DNA of 64,000 nucleotides, from the NCBI RefSeq assembly GCF_021043375.1, contig NZ_JAJNDV010000001.1, forward strand, positions 248,001-312,000, given 5' to 3'. The stretch is from Sphingomonas sp. IC-56 (lineage in GTDB: Bacteria; Pseudomonadota; Alphaproteobacteria; Sphingomonadales; Sphingomonadaceae). Shown here one piece after another: positions 9,509 through 21,242 of the stretch. Each line of letters starts with the position of its first letter. Positions within the stretch are counted from its first letter, which is position 1. Below the pieces are notes generated by a model. That model saw nothing but the letters and a program-made list of their open reading frames with translations, ran no database searches and was not told the origin of the DNA. A program made the position numbers and the translations under genes.

Positions 9509-9783
9509 CAGCGCTTACCCTTCTTGTCGGCAGCGTGACCGGGGAAGAAACGAGTGGGAGCGAACTCACCCAGCTTCATGCCGACCATGTCTTCGTTAAC
9601 CGACACCGGCACAAACTTGCGGCCGTTGTACACGCTGAAGGTCAGGCCAACGAAGTCGGGCAGGATCGTCGAACGACGCGACCAGGTCTTGATCGGCGCA
9701 CGCGCGTTGGTTTCCTGCGCGGTCTGCGCCTTCTTCAGCAGATGGAGGTCCACGAAAGGACCCTTCCAGACTGAGCGAGCCAT
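9508..9783 (-). CDS. rpsS: 30S ribosomal protein S19
   Basis: Head protein of the 30S subunit that pairs with S13. The 91-residue protein starts [18 protein letters not shown] and has the S19 signature ([19 protein letters not shown] and the [17 protein letters not shown] end). It starts two bases before the end of rplB and overlaps rplV by one base. Confidence 0.97.
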   Translation of the reverse strand: MARSVWKGPFVDLHLLKKAQTAQETNARAPIKTWSRRSTILPDFVGLTFSVYNGRKFVPVSVNEDMVGMKLGEFAPTRFFPGHAADKKGKR

Positions 9784-9784
9784 G

Positions 9785-10636
9785 TTAGCCCTTCCTCTTC
9801 GTCGAATGACGCGACCGGATGATCATCTTGTCGGTCGACTTGTTGTGACGGGTGCGTGCACCCTTGGTCGGCTTACCCCACGGAGTGACCGGATGACGGC
9901 CGCCCGAGGTCCGGCCTTCACCACCGCCGTGCGGGTGGTCGACCGGGTTCTTGGCAACGCCGCGGGTCAGCGGGCGCTTGCCCAGCCAACGGTTGCGGCC
10001 GGCCTTGCCCAGGTTGGTGTTCTGGTTGTCCGGGTTGGACACCGCACCGACCGTACCCATGCAGTTGCCGTGGATATAGCGCTGCTCGCCCGAGTTCAGA
10101 CGAACGATCACCATGCCCTTGTCTCGGCCGACGACCTGCACATAGGTGCCTGCCGAACGTGCGATCTGACCGCCCTTGCCCGGCTTCATCTCCACGTTGT
10201 GGACGATGGTGCCGACCGGCATCGACGCGAGCTCCATGGCATTGCCCGGCTTCACGTCGGTCTTCTGACCGGCGATCACCTTGTCGCCGACAGCGAGACG
10301 CTGCGGGGCGATGATGTAGGCCACGCTCGGCTTGCCGTCGATCTCGCCATAGTTGACGAGCGCGATGAACGCGGTGCGGTTCGGGTCATACTCGATCCGC
10401 TCGACGGTGCCTTCGACGTCCCACAGGCGGCGCTTGAAATCGACGATGCGATAGCGCTGCTTGTGACCGCCGGCGATGCCGCGCGAGGTCACGTGACCCT
10501 TGTTGTTACGGCCGCCGGTCTTGGTCTTGCCCTCGGTCAGCGACTTGACCGGACGACCCTTGTACAGGCCCGAACGGTCAATGAGGATCAGGCCACGAAC
10601 GCCAGGCGACGTCGGATTATAATTCTTGAGTGCCAT
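9785..10636 (-). CDS. rplB: 50S ribosomal protein L2
   Basis: One of the most conserved 23S rRNA-binding proteins, needed for subunit association and peptidyl transfer. The 283-residue protein begins [20 protein letters not shown] and keeps the C-terminal region with the conserved histidine ([20 protein letters not shown]). Spacing to rplW is four bases. Confidence 0.98.
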   Translation of the reverse strand: MALKNYNPTSPGVRGLILIDRSGLYKGRPVKSLTEGKTKTGGRNNKGHVTSRGIAGGHKQRYRIVDFKRRLWDVEGTVERIEYDPNRTAFIALVNYGEIDGKPSVAYIIAPQRLAVGDKVIAGQKTDVKPGNAMELASMPVGTIVHNVEMKPGKGGQIARSAGTYVQVVGRDKGMVIVRLNSGEQRYIHGNCMGTVGAVSNPDNQNTNLGKAGRNRWLGKRPLTRGVAKNPVDHPHGGGEGRTSGGRHPVTPWGKPTKGARTRHNKSTDKMIIRSRHSTKRKG

Positions 10637-10640
10637 CGCC

Positions 10641-10955
10641 TCAGATTCCCGTCGTCACGTCGATCTGTTCGCCTTCGGCGAGCGTCACGATCGCTTTCTT
10701 CATGTCGGAGCGCTTGTAGGGAGCACCCTTCCAGCGCTTGGTCTTGCCCTTCTGGACGATCGTGTTGACGCCAGTGACCTTGACCGAGAACAGCGCCTCG
10801 ACGGCTGCCTTGATCTCGGGCTTGGTGGCGTCGCCAGCGACCTTGAACACAACCGCGTTGTGCTCGGAGACGAGCGTCGACTTTTCGGTGATGTGCGGCG
10901 CGACAATCACGTCATAATGACGGTTGTCGATCGCGGCAGTCTGCTTCTTAGCCAT
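10641..10955 (-). CDS. rplW: 50S ribosomal protein L23
   Basis: Docking site for trigger factor and SRP at the tunnel exit. The 104-residue protein starts [20 protein letters not shown], then [19 protein letters not shown] and the L23 motif [15 protein letters not shown]. The start overlaps the 3' end of rplD by eight bases. Confidence 0.97.
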   Translation of the reverse strand: MAKKQTAAIDNRHYDVIVAPHITEKSTLVSEHNAVVFKVAGDATKPEIKAAVEALFSVKVTGVNTIVQKGKTKRWKGAPYKRSDMKKAIVTLAEGEQIDVTTGI

Positions 10956-11559
10956 TGAAGCGCGCCTCCAGCTTTTCGACGGCAGCGCGGGTCAGGACCA
11001 GCGTGTCGCTCTTCAGGATGTCGTAGACGTTGGCACCGATCGCCGGCAGGACATTGACGCCCTGCAGGTTGCGCGCCGCCAGGAAGCCGCCGGCCTCCGC
11101 GTCGATGATCAGCGCCTTCTTGCCGAAGCCCAGAGCAGTGAACTGCGCCTGGAGCTCCTTGGTCTTCTCACCGGCATTGCCGTCCAGGACGATCAGCGAA
11201 CCAGCCTTGGCATGGCTCGAGAGCGCCATCTTCAGGCCCAGCGTGCGAACCTTCTTGTTCAGCGACGGATTGAAGTCGCGGACGCGGGCGCCGTGCGCCT
11301 TACCACCGCCGATGAACACCGGAGCGCGGCGATCGCCGTGACGCGCCGTGCCGCCGCCCTTCTGGCGACCCCACTTCTTGCCCGTACGCGCGACGTCGGA
11401 ACGCTCGCGGGTGCCGCGGGCGGTGCCGCGACGCTTCTCGAGCTGCCACGTTACGACGCGGTGCAGAATGTCGGCGCGCGGCTCGACGGCGAAGATCTCG
11501 TCGTTGAGCTCGATGGCGCCAGCTTCTGCTGCGTCGAGGGTTTGAACCTTGACCTGCAC
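10948..11559 (-). CDS. rplD: 50S ribosomal protein L4
   Basis: Binds 23S rRNA with an extension into the exit tunnel; in enterics it also represses the S10 operon. The 203-residue protein uses a GTG start at 11559 directly after the rplC TAA (zero spacing), then [17 protein letters not shown]. The extended loop [20 protein letters not shown] is intact. Given the structured spacer before rplC, an autoregulatory role for L4 here is worth considering but is only inference. Confidence 0.96.
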   Translation of the reverse strand: MQVKVQTLDAAEAGAIELNDEIFAVEPRADILHRVVTWQLEKRRGTARGTRERSDVARTGKKWGRQKGGGTARHGDRRAPVFIGGGKAHGARVRDFNPSLNKKVRTLGLKMALSSHAKAGSLIVLDGNAGEKTKELQAQFTALGFGKKALIIDAEAGGFLAARNLQGVNVLPAIGANVYDILKSDTLVLTRAAVEKLEARFNG

Positions 11560-12309
11560 TTAGCCCTCCTGGCCTTCGGTAGCTTCCGGAGCGGCCTGGA
11601 CAGGCGCTTCAGCGGGAGCTTCATTGCTGTTGGCGACGGCCTTCAGGCCGGCGGGGAACGGTGCAGCCTCGGGGCGCGAAACCTTGACGCTGTCCTTGAC
11701 GAACAACCAGCCACCCTTCGAGCCGGGCACGGAGCCCTTCACGAAGATCAGGCCACGCTCGACGTCGGTGCCGACGATCTCAAGGTTCTGCTGGGTGCGG
11801 AACTTGTCGCCCATGTGCCCGGCCATCTTCTTGTTCTTGAAGACCTTGCCGGGATCCTGGCGCTGACCGGTCGAACCGAGCGAACGGTGCGAGACCGAGA
11901 CACCGTGGGTGGCGCGCAGACCGCCGAAGCCCCAACGCTTCATGCCGCCCTGGAAGCCCTTACCCTGGGTCTTGCCCTGAATGTCGACATACTGGCCAGC
12001 GACATAGTGATCGGCCGAAATCTCAGCACCCACGTCCAGCAGGCCATCCGCATCGACGCGGAACTCGTGGACCACAGCCTTGGGCTCGACTTCAGCCTTG
12101 CCGAAGTGGCCGCGCTGCGGCTTGGAAACGTTCTTGCTCTTCGCCGAACCGGCGCCGAGCTGGACAGCCGTGTAGCCGTCACGATCTTGCTCGCGGACGG
12201 AGACGACCTGAACGCCTTCGAGAGCCAGAACGGTGACCGGCACGTGGCGGCCGTCGTCCTGGAACAGGCGGGTCATCCCCAACTTCTTCGCGATCACGCC
12301 AGTGCGCAT
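11560..12309 (-). CDS. rplC: 50S ribosomal protein L3
   Basis: Early assembly protein near the peptidyl transferase centre. It has 249 residues, start [20 protein letters not shown], the [12 protein letters not shown] region and a C-terminal Ala/Glu/Pro-rich tail ([20 protein letters not shown]) that makes it longer than the usual ~210. A good SD (AGGAG) lies nine bases before ATG 12309. It is separated from rpsJ by a 334-base structured spacer. Confidence 0.97.
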   Translation of the reverse strand: MRTGVIAKKLGMTRLFQDDGRHVPVTVLALEGVQVVSVREQDRDGYTAVQLGAGSAKSKNVSKPQRGHFGKAEVEPKAVVHEFRVDADGLLDVGAEISADHYVAGQYVDIQGKTQGKGFQGGMKRWGFGGLRATHGVSVSHRSLGSTGQRQDPGKVFKNKKMAGHMGDKFRTQQNLEIVGTDVERGLIFVKGSVPGSKGGWLFVKDSVKVSRPEAAPFPAGLKAVANSNEAPAEAPVQAAPEATEGQEG

Positions 12310-12643
12310 GATCTTATGCTCCTATGCATAGGCACCCGCGGGACCATTCCCTCGGGTGCGTGCTTCAGCCCTGTTGTAGTGCGAGCCCCCGTCCGGGCTG
12401 AACCCTTGCCGAAGCGAGGGAGACGGGGGACGCAGACCCGGACACTCCAAGGAGGCCGGCGGTATCCCTATGTCGTCATGAGCGCGCCAGCATGGCGCTC
12501 TCGGCTCCTTGCGTCGGATCGGGAAGACCCTGTCGAGGAACCAGCGAATCCACTGCGGGACTCGCGAAACTCTTGCGAAGGCGCGCCTTTACGTCAGCAC
12601 GCCTTCCCTGTCCACCCCCGCGCATGCGAGGACGGACAATGAA
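12310..12643 (-). promoter_or_regulatory. Structured 334-bp spacer (putative leader) between rpsJ and rplC
   Basis: No gene is supported here. On the transcribed strand it holds several inverted repeats: GCGCCA/TGGCGC with a TGC loop near 12480-12500; an 8-bp pairing of 12386-12393 with 12422-12429 (CCCCCGTC/GACGGGGG); a two-part hairpin at 12332-12359 (GCACCCG/CGGGTGC enclosing GGGA/TCCC, loop CCAT on the plus strand); and a perfect 12-base palindrome CCTATGCATAGG at 12321-12332 whose end overlaps the rplC SD. This density suggests an mRNA leader that could control rplC-rplD translation. Confidence 0.5.
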
Positions 12644-12952
12644 TCAGGCAAGCTTGATTTCGACGTCGACGCCGGCAGCCAGGTCGAGCTTCATCAGCGC
12701 GTCAACGGTCTGCGGGGTCGGCTGCACGATGTCGAGCATCCGCTTGTAGGTGCGGACCTCGAACTGCTCGCGCGACTTCTTGTCGATGTGCGGACCGCGG
12801 AGAACGGTGAACTTCTCCGTCTTGGTCGGCAGCGGAATGGGGCCACGGATGAGTGCGCCGGTGCGGCGCGCAGTGTCGGCGATGTCGCCGGTCGCCTGGT
12901 CGAGCACGCGATGATCGAACGCCTTCAGGCGAATGCGGATATTGCTGTCCAT
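12644..12952 (-). CDS. rpsJ: 30S ribosomal protein S10
   Basis: First gene of the S10 operon; also NusE, partner of NusB in antitermination. The 102-residue protein [20 protein letters not shown] has the S10 signature [20 protein letters not shown]. The in-frame region upstream of ATG 12952 is rejected because it lies in the promoter/leader and its composition is unlike S10. A leader hairpin (CCGCG/CGCGG around 12976-13000) and a likely promoter precede it. Confidence 0.97.
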   Translation of the reverse strand: MDSNIRIRLKAFDHRVLDQATGDIADTARRTGALIRGPIPLPTKTEKFTVLRGPHIDKKSREQFEVRTYKRMLDIVQPTPQTVDALMKLDLAAGVDVEIKLA

Positions 12953-13025
12953 AGTCCCTACCGATGCGAAAGAGCGGGCCGCGCGAAACGCGGCTCTTGC
13001 TGTTGAGCGAAAAACCGAAGGGGCG

Positions 13026-13054
13026 CCTCTACACATCGAAGGCCTTGGGATCAA
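13026..13054 (-). promoter_or_regulatory. Putative S10-operon promoter
   Basis: Minus strand: TTGATC (13049-13054), 17 bases, TAGAGG (13026-13031). It would give a leader of about 65 bases before rpsJ that includes a CCGCG-CGAAA-CGCGG hairpin. The spacing and -35 are good; the -10 is a weaker match. It lies in the interval divergent to tesA. Confidence 0.5.
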
Positions 13055-13157
13055 GCCTCAAAACCGCCTTCCGCCAACCCCTTCGCACAAACACCTGCAG
13101 GCGCGGGCGGCAGGCCGGATCGTGGCGAAACACCGCTGGCGTACCTACATACGACTT

Positions 13158-13745
13158 ATGCCAGTCCCCTCAACGCCGTACATTCTCGCGTTCGGCGACA
13201 GCCTCACGGCCGGCTACGGCCTGCCCCGCCCCGCCTCCTTTCCATCCCAGCTAGAGGCCCTGCTGCGCCGTCAACACCCCGGCGCAACGGTGCAGAATGC
13301 CGGCGTGTCGGGCGACACCACAGAAGGCGGCCTACGCCGCCTGCCTCGCCTGCTCGCCAGCCTGAAGCGCAAGCCCGATCTCGCCATCGTCGAGCTCGGC
13401 GCCAACGATCTCCTGCGCGGCATCGCCCCCGACCGCACCCGCGCCAACCTGGACGCGATCCTCGAGCAGTTCGGCCAGTGCGGCATCCCCACGCTTCTCG
13501 CCACCTTCGAGGTACCGCGCTTCCTCACCCCACTCGCCGCACGCTACGACGGCATGTACGAAGCGCTCGCCGCCAAGCACCGCACCGCCCGCGCCCCCTT
13601 CTTCCCACCCGGCGTGCTCGGCCACCCCGACCTGGTCTTGCCAGACGGCCTGCACCCCAACGCGCATGCCGTGGAGCTGATCGCGGCGGCGTTCCTGCCG
13701 GCGGTCACCGCAGCGCTCAATCGAAACAGCGCTGAAGCCGCCTAG
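13158..13745 (+). CDS. tesA: SGNH/GDSL esterase-thioesterase (TesA-like arylesterase)
   Basis: A 195-residue protein with all four SGNH blocks: block I FGDSLTAGYG (nucleophile Ser15), the block II glycine in AGVSGDT, block III GANDLLRG (Asn83) and block V DGLHPN (Asp163/His166). This matches the TesA/arylesterase group that hydrolyses acyl-CoA, lysophospholipid and aryl esters. Unlike E. coli TesA, no signal peptide is seen with ATG 13158, although an unusual longer start cannot be excluded. It is on the opposite strand between the str and S10 operons, divergent from rpsJ. Confidence 0.88.
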   Translation: MPVPSTPYILAFGDSLTAGYGLPRPASFPSQLEALLRRQHPGATVQNAGVSGDTTEGGLRRLPRLLASLKRKPDLAIVELGANDLLRGIAPDRTRANLDAILEQFGQCGIPTLLATFEVPRFLTPLAARYDGMYEALAAKHRTARAPFFPPGVLGHPDLVLPDGLHPNAHAVELIAAAFLPAVTAALNRNSAEAA

Positions 13746-13900
13746 CATGAAGCTCACTGGCCAGTAGCAGGCTCCAGTGCGCGGCGGGGGCGGCAGAACT
13801 CAGATGTCCCGTCCGCCACGTTAGCTACGCTTCAATGCGCCGCCCTCGCGCCTTTGCTGGCCAGGGGAAGCAAAGCCGAACGGCAACTTCTAAGCGGACG

Positions 13901-14083
13901 TCAATGCTCCGTGGACCCCTTGTCGGCCTCAGCCTCACGAAGCCCTTCGATTTCGCTGACCAAGCGCTCAGCCTCAGAGATGCGTGCCAAAGAGTCCGCC
14001 AAGTCATGCTTTGCGCGTTCGGCTGCGGCTTTAGACTCTTCGATGAGGGCTCTGAGCCCTTCCAGTTGTGCTGCATACTGCAT
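13901..14083 (-). CDS. Possible 60-residue coiled-coil protein
   Basis: A short reading frame starting MQYAAQLEGLRALIEES that is almost entirely charged/alanine heptads (AAAERAKHDLADSLARISEA), as expected of a coiled coil. No family is recognised. It lies in the ~590-base interval between tesA and the tuf terminator, where an alternative plus-strand frame (from 14127, MDWPAVPLREQRDHYRR) looks less gene-like and runs through the terminator. A GGAG lies upstream but further than ideal. Treat as tentative. Confidence 0.35.
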   Translation of the reverse strand: MQYAAQLEGLRALIEESKAAAERAKHDLADSLARISEAERLVSEIEGLREAEADKGSTEH

Positions 14084-14272
14084 GCCCCGCGAACCATCTC
14101 CGGACGCGAGAGTTCACGGAATTAACATGGATTGGCCAGCGGTCCCGCTCCGGGAGCAGCGCGATCATTATCGCCGCATGGTGGCGCTGAGATGGACCAG
14201 GATAGCGGAACGGTTGCCGAAGAATGACATGCGCACTGGCTACGCGAGTCGCCCCATCCCAATCTGCAAAAG

Positions 14273-14312
14273 AAAAGCCCGGCCTTCCTTTCGGAAGACC
14301 GGGCTTTCTTTT
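14273..14312 (-). terminator. Rho-independent terminator of the str operon
   Basis: AAAGCCCGG and CCGGGCTTT pair, and the GGTCTTCC/GGAAGGCC interior extends the stem around a GAAA-type loop; on the minus strand it is followed by TTTTCTTTT. It starts about 20 bases after the tuf stop and so ends rpsL-rpsG-fusA-tuf. The symmetrical A/T flanks mean it may also act on plus-strand transcripts coming from tesA. Confidence 0.9.
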
Positions 14313-14333
14313 CAGAGCCCTTGCGGGCGCTGA

Positions 14334-15530
<1,197 letters not shown>

Positions 15531-15568
15531 TTTTCCCTACCTTCTGATCTGAATATCCGCGCCGCTAA

Positions 15569-15592
15569 GGGACTCGCCGGAAGGCGAGCCCC
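15569..15592 (-). promoter_or_regulatory. Hairpin in the fusA-tuf gap
   Basis: A ten-pair stem (GGGGCTCGCC with GGCGAGTCCC on the minus strand, one G-U type pair) with a TTCC loop lies between the fusA stop and tuf start. There is no T tract, so it is more likely an RNA-processing or stability element than a terminator. It could help set the much higher output of EF-Tu relative to EF-G. Confidence 0.45.
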
Positions 15593-15627
15593 ATAACGAC
15601 TGTTTTAACCGATTGCCAGCCCGGCGC

Positions 15628-17721
<2,094 letters not shown>

Positions 17722-17782
17722 GTGTCTTCTCCAATGCCGCCAGTGGGGCGGGCTGAAACCTGGTTTGGGCCGTACCTCAGCC

Positions 17783-17866
17783 CGTTCGGGCTGAGCTTGT
17801 CGAAGCCCTGTACTTCCTTCTTCCCTGGGGAAGAAGAACAGCCCTTCGACAAGCTCAGGGCGAACG
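17783..17866. repeat. 84-base inverted-repeat element between rpsG and fusA
   Basis: The left arm (17783-17811, CGTTCGGGCTGAGCTTGTCG then AAGCCCTGT) is nearly the exact reverse complement of the right arm (17838-17866, ACAGCCCTTCGACAAGCTCA then GGGCGAACG). The centre is itself a perfect stem (CTTCTTCCC-TG-GGGAAGAAG). The core TGAGCTTGTCGAAG resembles a repeat I recall as common between genes in sphingomonads. Transcribed in the str operon it would fold into a very long hairpin just upstream of fusA. Confidence 0.8.
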
Positions 17867-17913
17867 GTGATTGGGGTGAGAGCCTAAACTCCCACCCCAT
17901 ATAGTGTCGCTTT

Positions 17914-18384
17914 TTACCAGCGGTAGTGGCTGAAGGCGCGGTTCGCTTCGGCCATACGGTGGGTATCTTCGCGCTTCTTCACCGCGTTGCCGCGGTTGTT
18001 GGCGGCATCCATCAGTTCGCCCGACAGGCGGCCCGACATGGTGTGCTCGCTGCGGTTGCGGGCCGAAGCGATCAGCCAGCGGATCGCCAGCGCCTGGGCG
18101 CGCTCGGGGCGCACTTCGACGGGGACCTGGTAGGTCGCACCGCCGACGCGGCGGCTGCGGACTTCGATGCCCGGCTTGATGTTGTTCAGTGCGTCATGGA
18201 ACACGCCGATCGGCTCGCGCTTGGCGCGCTGCTCGACGGTGGTGAGCGCCGAATAGACGATGTTCTCGGCGACGGACTTCTTGCCGTCCAGCATCACCGA
18301 GTTCATGAACTTGGACAGAACCTCATCCCCGTACACGGGATCAGGCAGGATTTCCCGCTTTTCGGGACGACGACGACGAGCCAT
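17914..18384 (-). CDS. rpsG: 30S ribosomal protein S7
   Basis: Assembly initiator of the 30S head, and in E. coli the str-operon repressor. The 156-residue protein begins [20 protein letters not shown] and ends with the conserved [10 protein letters not shown]. It follows rpsL by 63 bases. Length and motifs are normal. Confidence 0.98.
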   Translation of the reverse strand: MARRRRPEKREILPDPVYGDEVLSKFMNSVMLDGKKSVAENIVYSALTTVEQRAKREPIGVFHDALNNIKPGIEVRSRRVGGATYQVPVEVRPERAQALAIRWLIASARNRSEHTMSGRLSGELMDAANNRGNAVKKREDTHRMAEANRAFSHYRW

Positions 18385-18447
18385 CTTGAACTTCCTTCTA
18401 AATCTTCAGCCGATTCCAGAACACGTCTGGGGCTTACTATGGCTGGA

Positions 18448-18819
18448 TTACTTGGGACGCTTCGCGCCGTACTTCGAACGGCTCTGCTTGCGGTCCTTGA
18501 CGCCCTGCGTATCGAGCACGCCGCGCAGCACGTGGTAGCGCACACCGGGAAGATCGCGCACACGACCGCCGCGGATCAGCACAACCGAGTGCTCCTGAAG
18601 GTTGTGGCCTTCACCCGGGATGTAGCTGATGACTTCGCGCTGGTTGGTCAGGCGAACCTTGGCCACCTTGCGAAGTGCCGAGTTCGGCTTCTTCGGGGTC
18701 GTCGTGTAGACGCGGGTGCAAACGCCGCGCTTCTGCGGGTTCTGTTCCATCGCAGGGACCTTGGACTTGGCCTTCTGCGGCTCGCGACCCTTGCGGATCA
18801 GCTGGTTGATTGTTGGCAT
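18448..18819 (-). CDS. rpsL: 30S ribosomal protein S12
   Basis: Decoding-centre protein, classical site of streptomycin-resistance mutations. I start at ATG 18819 ([14 protein letters not shown]) rather than four codons upstream; this gives 123 residues. The streptomycin-site segments [17 protein letters not shown] and [20 protein letters not shown] are present with lysines at the wild-type positions. It is first in the str operon with a ~180-base leader. Confidence 0.98.
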   Translation of the reverse strand: MPTINQLIRKGREPQKAKSKVPAMEQNPQKRGVCTRVYTTTPKKPNSALRKVAKVRLTNQREVISYIPGEGHNLQEHSVVLIRGGRVRDLPGVRYHVLRGVLDTQGVKDRKQSRSKYGAKRPK

Positions 18820-19004
18820 GAAGCCCTTCACCTTTTCGACGTTACCGGGCGAACCCGGCGGTTACTTTGCTGGAGCCCTAGAGAAGAGAATACGAAAAAG
18901 CGCCGGGTGTCCGAAGATCCCCCGCGCCATTGCGTCCCCAGCAACGTTCAGCTCTTTGCTCCCCGAGGCTTAGCGGCCAAAAGCCTCCTCGCGGAACGGT
19001 CGCG

Positions 19005-19033
19005 CCTATAGCTGTCGCGCGGGTAGCGGTCAA
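19005..19033 (-). promoter_or_regulatory. Sigma-70-type promoter of the str operon
   Basis: Minus strand: TTGACC (19028-19033), 17 bases, TATAGG (19005-19010). It gives a leader of about 180 bases before rpsL, which includes a small CCGGG-CGAA-CCCGG hairpin near 18845. The rest of the 306-base interval from 18820 to 19125 contains no gene I can support. Confidence 0.7.
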
Positions 19034-19073
19034 TGCCCCTGCCCGCCCGCGCCACGGCGCCACAAACGGCAAA

Positions 19074-19100
19074 GGGCGCGCTCCCCGCAGAAGCGCGCCC
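19074..19100 (-). terminator. Terminator hairpin after the DUF4142 lipoprotein gene
   Basis: GGGCGCGC (19074-19081) pairs with GCGCGCCC (19093-19100). On the minus strand, which is the direction of the upstream gene, the stem is followed by TTTGCCGTTTG. It sits 26 bases beyond the stop codon and between that gene and the str promoter, so it should insulate the two. Confidence 0.65.
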
Positions 19101-19125
19101 CTTCCTGTCAAAGTGGATCGAAAGC

Positions 19126-19728
19126 TTACAGGCTCTTGATCTTGGTCAGGTGCGACTGAACCACCTTCTGCGCGTCCGCGGCAAAGGTCTTCAGCGCCGC
19201 GACATCGCCCGAGGACTCATAGCCCTTGAGCAGGGTCAGCGCCTTTTCGTGCGCGATCGCCTGCTGCTGCTTGAACAGCGTATCGAACGCTGCGCCTTCC
19301 GCCTTTTCAAGCGCGGCCAGGTTCGCTTCCTGCTCGGCGTTCAGCGCCGGGTTCGGCACGATCGCCGGCTCCGCCTTGGCGCCCGCGGCGGTCAGCTTCT
19401 GAGTCGACTCGGTGTGGTGCTGCACAATCATGCCGCCGAAATCCTTCAGCGCCTGGTTCTGCGCCTTTTCCTGCGCCATCTTGCCCGACTGGATCTCGAA
19501 GAAGTCACTGGCGCCGACATCGTTGGCGAACTTCTGCGACGGCGTCGCCGCCTCGCCCGTCATCAGCGCGTTGTCGGCCTCGTTGCCCGGGGTCATCGTA
19601 TCGGTCGCCAGACCTGCATTGGCCACGCCGGTGTCGCTGGTGTTGGCGGTGCCGTTCTCGGTCGTGCCGCCATTGCAGGCCGCAAGCGCCAGCGCGGGCA
19701 ACAGCCCGAGGGTCAGGATCTTCTTCAT
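19126..19728 (-). CDS. DUF4142-family lipoprotein
   Basis: A 200-residue protein from ATG 19728: signal MKKILTLGLLPALALAAC with lipobox LAAC (Cys18), an Asn/Thr/Gly-rich linker, then an alpha-helical ferritin-like DUF4142 domain (SDFFEIQSGKMAQEKAQNQA, DFGGMIVQHHTESTQKL). The family is often annotated as outer-membrane or periplasmic and stress-associated, but its molecular role is unclear. A near-perfect general-stress promoter is found 30 bases upstream. The upstream in-frame ATG would spoil the signal peptide. Confidence 0.85.
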   Translation of the reverse strand: MKKILTLGLLPALALAACNGGTTENGTANTSDTGVANAGLATDTMTPGNEADNALMTGEAATPSQKFANDVGASDFFEIQSGKMAQEKAQNQALKDFGGMIVQHHTESTQKLTAAGAKAEPAIVPNPALNAEQEANLAALEKAEGAAFDTLFKQQQAIAHEKALTLLKGYESSGDVAALKTFAADAQKVVQSHLTKIKSL

Positions 19729-19757
19729 GTTAGGCAGTCCTCCTCCGAAGCTGCCAC

Positions 19758-19782
19758 AACGCGGAAACACCCCGAATGTTCC
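19758..19782 (-). promoter_or_regulatory. General-stress (EcfG-type) promoter for the DUF4142 gene
   Basis: Minus strand: GGAAC (19778-19782), 16 bases, CGTT (19758-19761), followed by an SD GGAGGAGG and ATG 19728. This is the published alphaproteobacterial EcfG consensus GGAAC-N16/17-CGTT with no mismatch. Its position about 30 bases before the start codon is right for a promoter. Confidence 0.72.
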
Positions 19783-19803
19783 GCCCGCGAGACGAACGCC
19801 CGC

Positions 19804-21135
19804 CTACAGCGCCCGAAGCTCGGCGAGGAAGCCGCCCACCTGGCTCGACAGCGCCTCCGCCTCGCCTTGCAGCCGCTGCGCGACACCGGCCATGTCGCGC
19901 GCGCTTGCCGAAGCATTCTGGGACGATCCGCCGATCGCCTCCACTTCGATGCGGATGCCCTCCCCTGCCTCCACCGCCTCAGCGACATTCTGCGCGATCC
20001 CGCGGGTGACCGCTTCCTGCGCTTCCACCGCCGAGCGGACGCGGGCCGCCACGCTCGCCATGGACCCGATCGCCCGCTCCACCTGGCCATGGCCCTGCGC
20101 CACGTCCTCGATGCCGGAACGGATGTCGCCGACATGCGCGGCCACGCTGGCCGCCGCCACTCGGGTCTGCGCCGACAACTGCTTCACTTCGTTCGCAACC
20201 ACGGTGAAGCCCTTGCCCGCCTCGCCGGCACGCGCCGCCTCGATGCTGGCGTTGAGCGCCAGCAGGTTCACCTGGCCGGCAATGTCGCCGATCATGCTGA
20301 CGACCGAGTCGATCGTCTGTGCGGCGTGGAGCAGATCGCGCGTACGCTCGCTCCCCAGTTGCACCAACGCCGCGGCATCCTCCGCCGCCGCGCTCGCCGC
20401 CTTCGCCTCCCGCCCGATCTCTGTCAGCGTCACGGCGAGCCCGCTGCCCCGCGCGGCGATCTCGGCCATGTTGCCGCCGGTCTGCGCCGCCGCCGCCGCC
20501 ACCGCGGTCGCCCGCTCGCCCACTTTCACTGCGCGCTCGGCCGTGTCCGCCGCCCCTTGCTGAAGCTGGGAGGCGAGGCCGCGCATCGCCTCCACCAAAG
20601 CCTCTACCTGCCCTTCGAACCGCTCGCTCGCCCGCTCGATCCGCTCGGCCCGCGCGACCCGCAGCGTTGCCGCCTCGCGCTCATGCTCAGCCGCCAGGTG
20701 CACCAGCCGCCGGTTGTTCACCACCGCATGCAATCGTCCGTCCCGCACGATGATCATGCCTTCCGAACCATGGGCGCCGCGATAGGCGTGGATCAGCGCG
20801 CCGATGTCCAGCGACGCTTCCGCTACCGGACAACTCCGCACATGCCGCGCCACTCCATGCCCATAGCTCGGGTTGCGCAGCAGTGCGTGGCCAAACGGAT
20901 TGAGCAGCAGGCGCCGCACATCCTTTTCAAAGATCGCGCCCACCGGCCGCCGTGTGCCGTCCAGCACCGGCATCACGCGCAGATCGGGGTCGGCGGTGAA
21001 CGCCTCCACCGCCTTGAACACGCTGTCCTCCATCGACAGCGAAGGAGGATCGATCTCGCACCCCAGCAGCCACGCATCGGCGGCGACCGGATCGGAGGAG
21101 CGCAGGGAAAGAGCAGCGGATGGCATAGCCGCCAT
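19804..21135 (-). CDS. Soluble methyl-accepting chemotaxis-type receptor with CBS-like N-terminus
   Basis: A 443-residue protein with no transmembrane segment. Residues about 28-150 look like a CBS pair ([40 protein letters not shown]). The rest is a long alanine-rich coiled coil with the MCP signalling tip at about 283-312 ([19 protein letters not shown]). CBS domains usually bind adenosine nucleotides, so this may be a cytoplasmic energy/nucleotide sensor. No cheA or cheW is nearby. ATG 21126 is an alternative start. It is divergent from the B12 operon. Confidence 0.82.
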   Translation of the reverse strand: MAAMPSAALSLRSSDPVAADAWLLGCEIDPPSLSMEDSVFKAVEAFTADPDLRVMPVLDGTRRPVGAIFEKDVRRLLLNPFGHALLRNPSYGHGVARHVRSCPVAEASLDIGALIHAYRGAHGSEGMIIVRDGRLHAVVNNRRLVHLAAEHEREAATLRVARAERIERASERFEGQVEALVEAMRGLASQLQQGAADTAERAVKVGERATAVAAAAAQTGGNMAEIAARGSGLAVTLTEIGREAKAASAAAEDAAALVQLGSERTRDLLHAAQTIDSVVSMIGDIAGQVNLLALNASIEAARAGEAGKGFTVVANEVKQLSAQTRVAAASVAAHVGDIRSGIEDVAQGHGQVERAIGSMASVAARVRSAVEAQEAVTRGIAQNVAEAVEAGEGIRIEVEAIGGSSQNASASARDMAGVAQRLQGEAEALSSQVGGFLAELRAL

Positions 21136-21160
21136 AGACCATGGCTCGGTAAAGACGAAC

Positions 21161-21189
21161 TTGCTGGTTAGTTACACTACCGAGACAAT
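21161..21189 (+). promoter_or_regulatory. Candidate promoter for the cobalamin-riboswitch operon
   Basis: TTGCTG (21161-21166), 17 bases, GACAAT (21184-21189). It lies 54 bases upstream of the riboswitch P1 stem, in the divergent interval with the chemoreceptor gene. The -35 and spacing are fair and the -10 is imperfect, so this is a reasonable but unproven start point for the btuB transcript. Confidence 0.4.
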
Positions 21190-21242
21190 GCGAAGTTTTT
21201 CGCTGTTGCAGCATTCTCAGACAGGTTCTAGAGCGCCGCGCA

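Noticed and set aside
10924..12642. 572-codon plus-strand frame antisense to rplD-rplC
   Set aside because: Shadow frame over two certain ribosomal protein genes; no homology-like segments.
14127..14333. Plus-strand frame starting MDWPAVPLREQ
   Set aside because: It reads through the tuf terminator and ends in low-complexity sequence; no SD. Possibly a remnant, not supportable as a gene.
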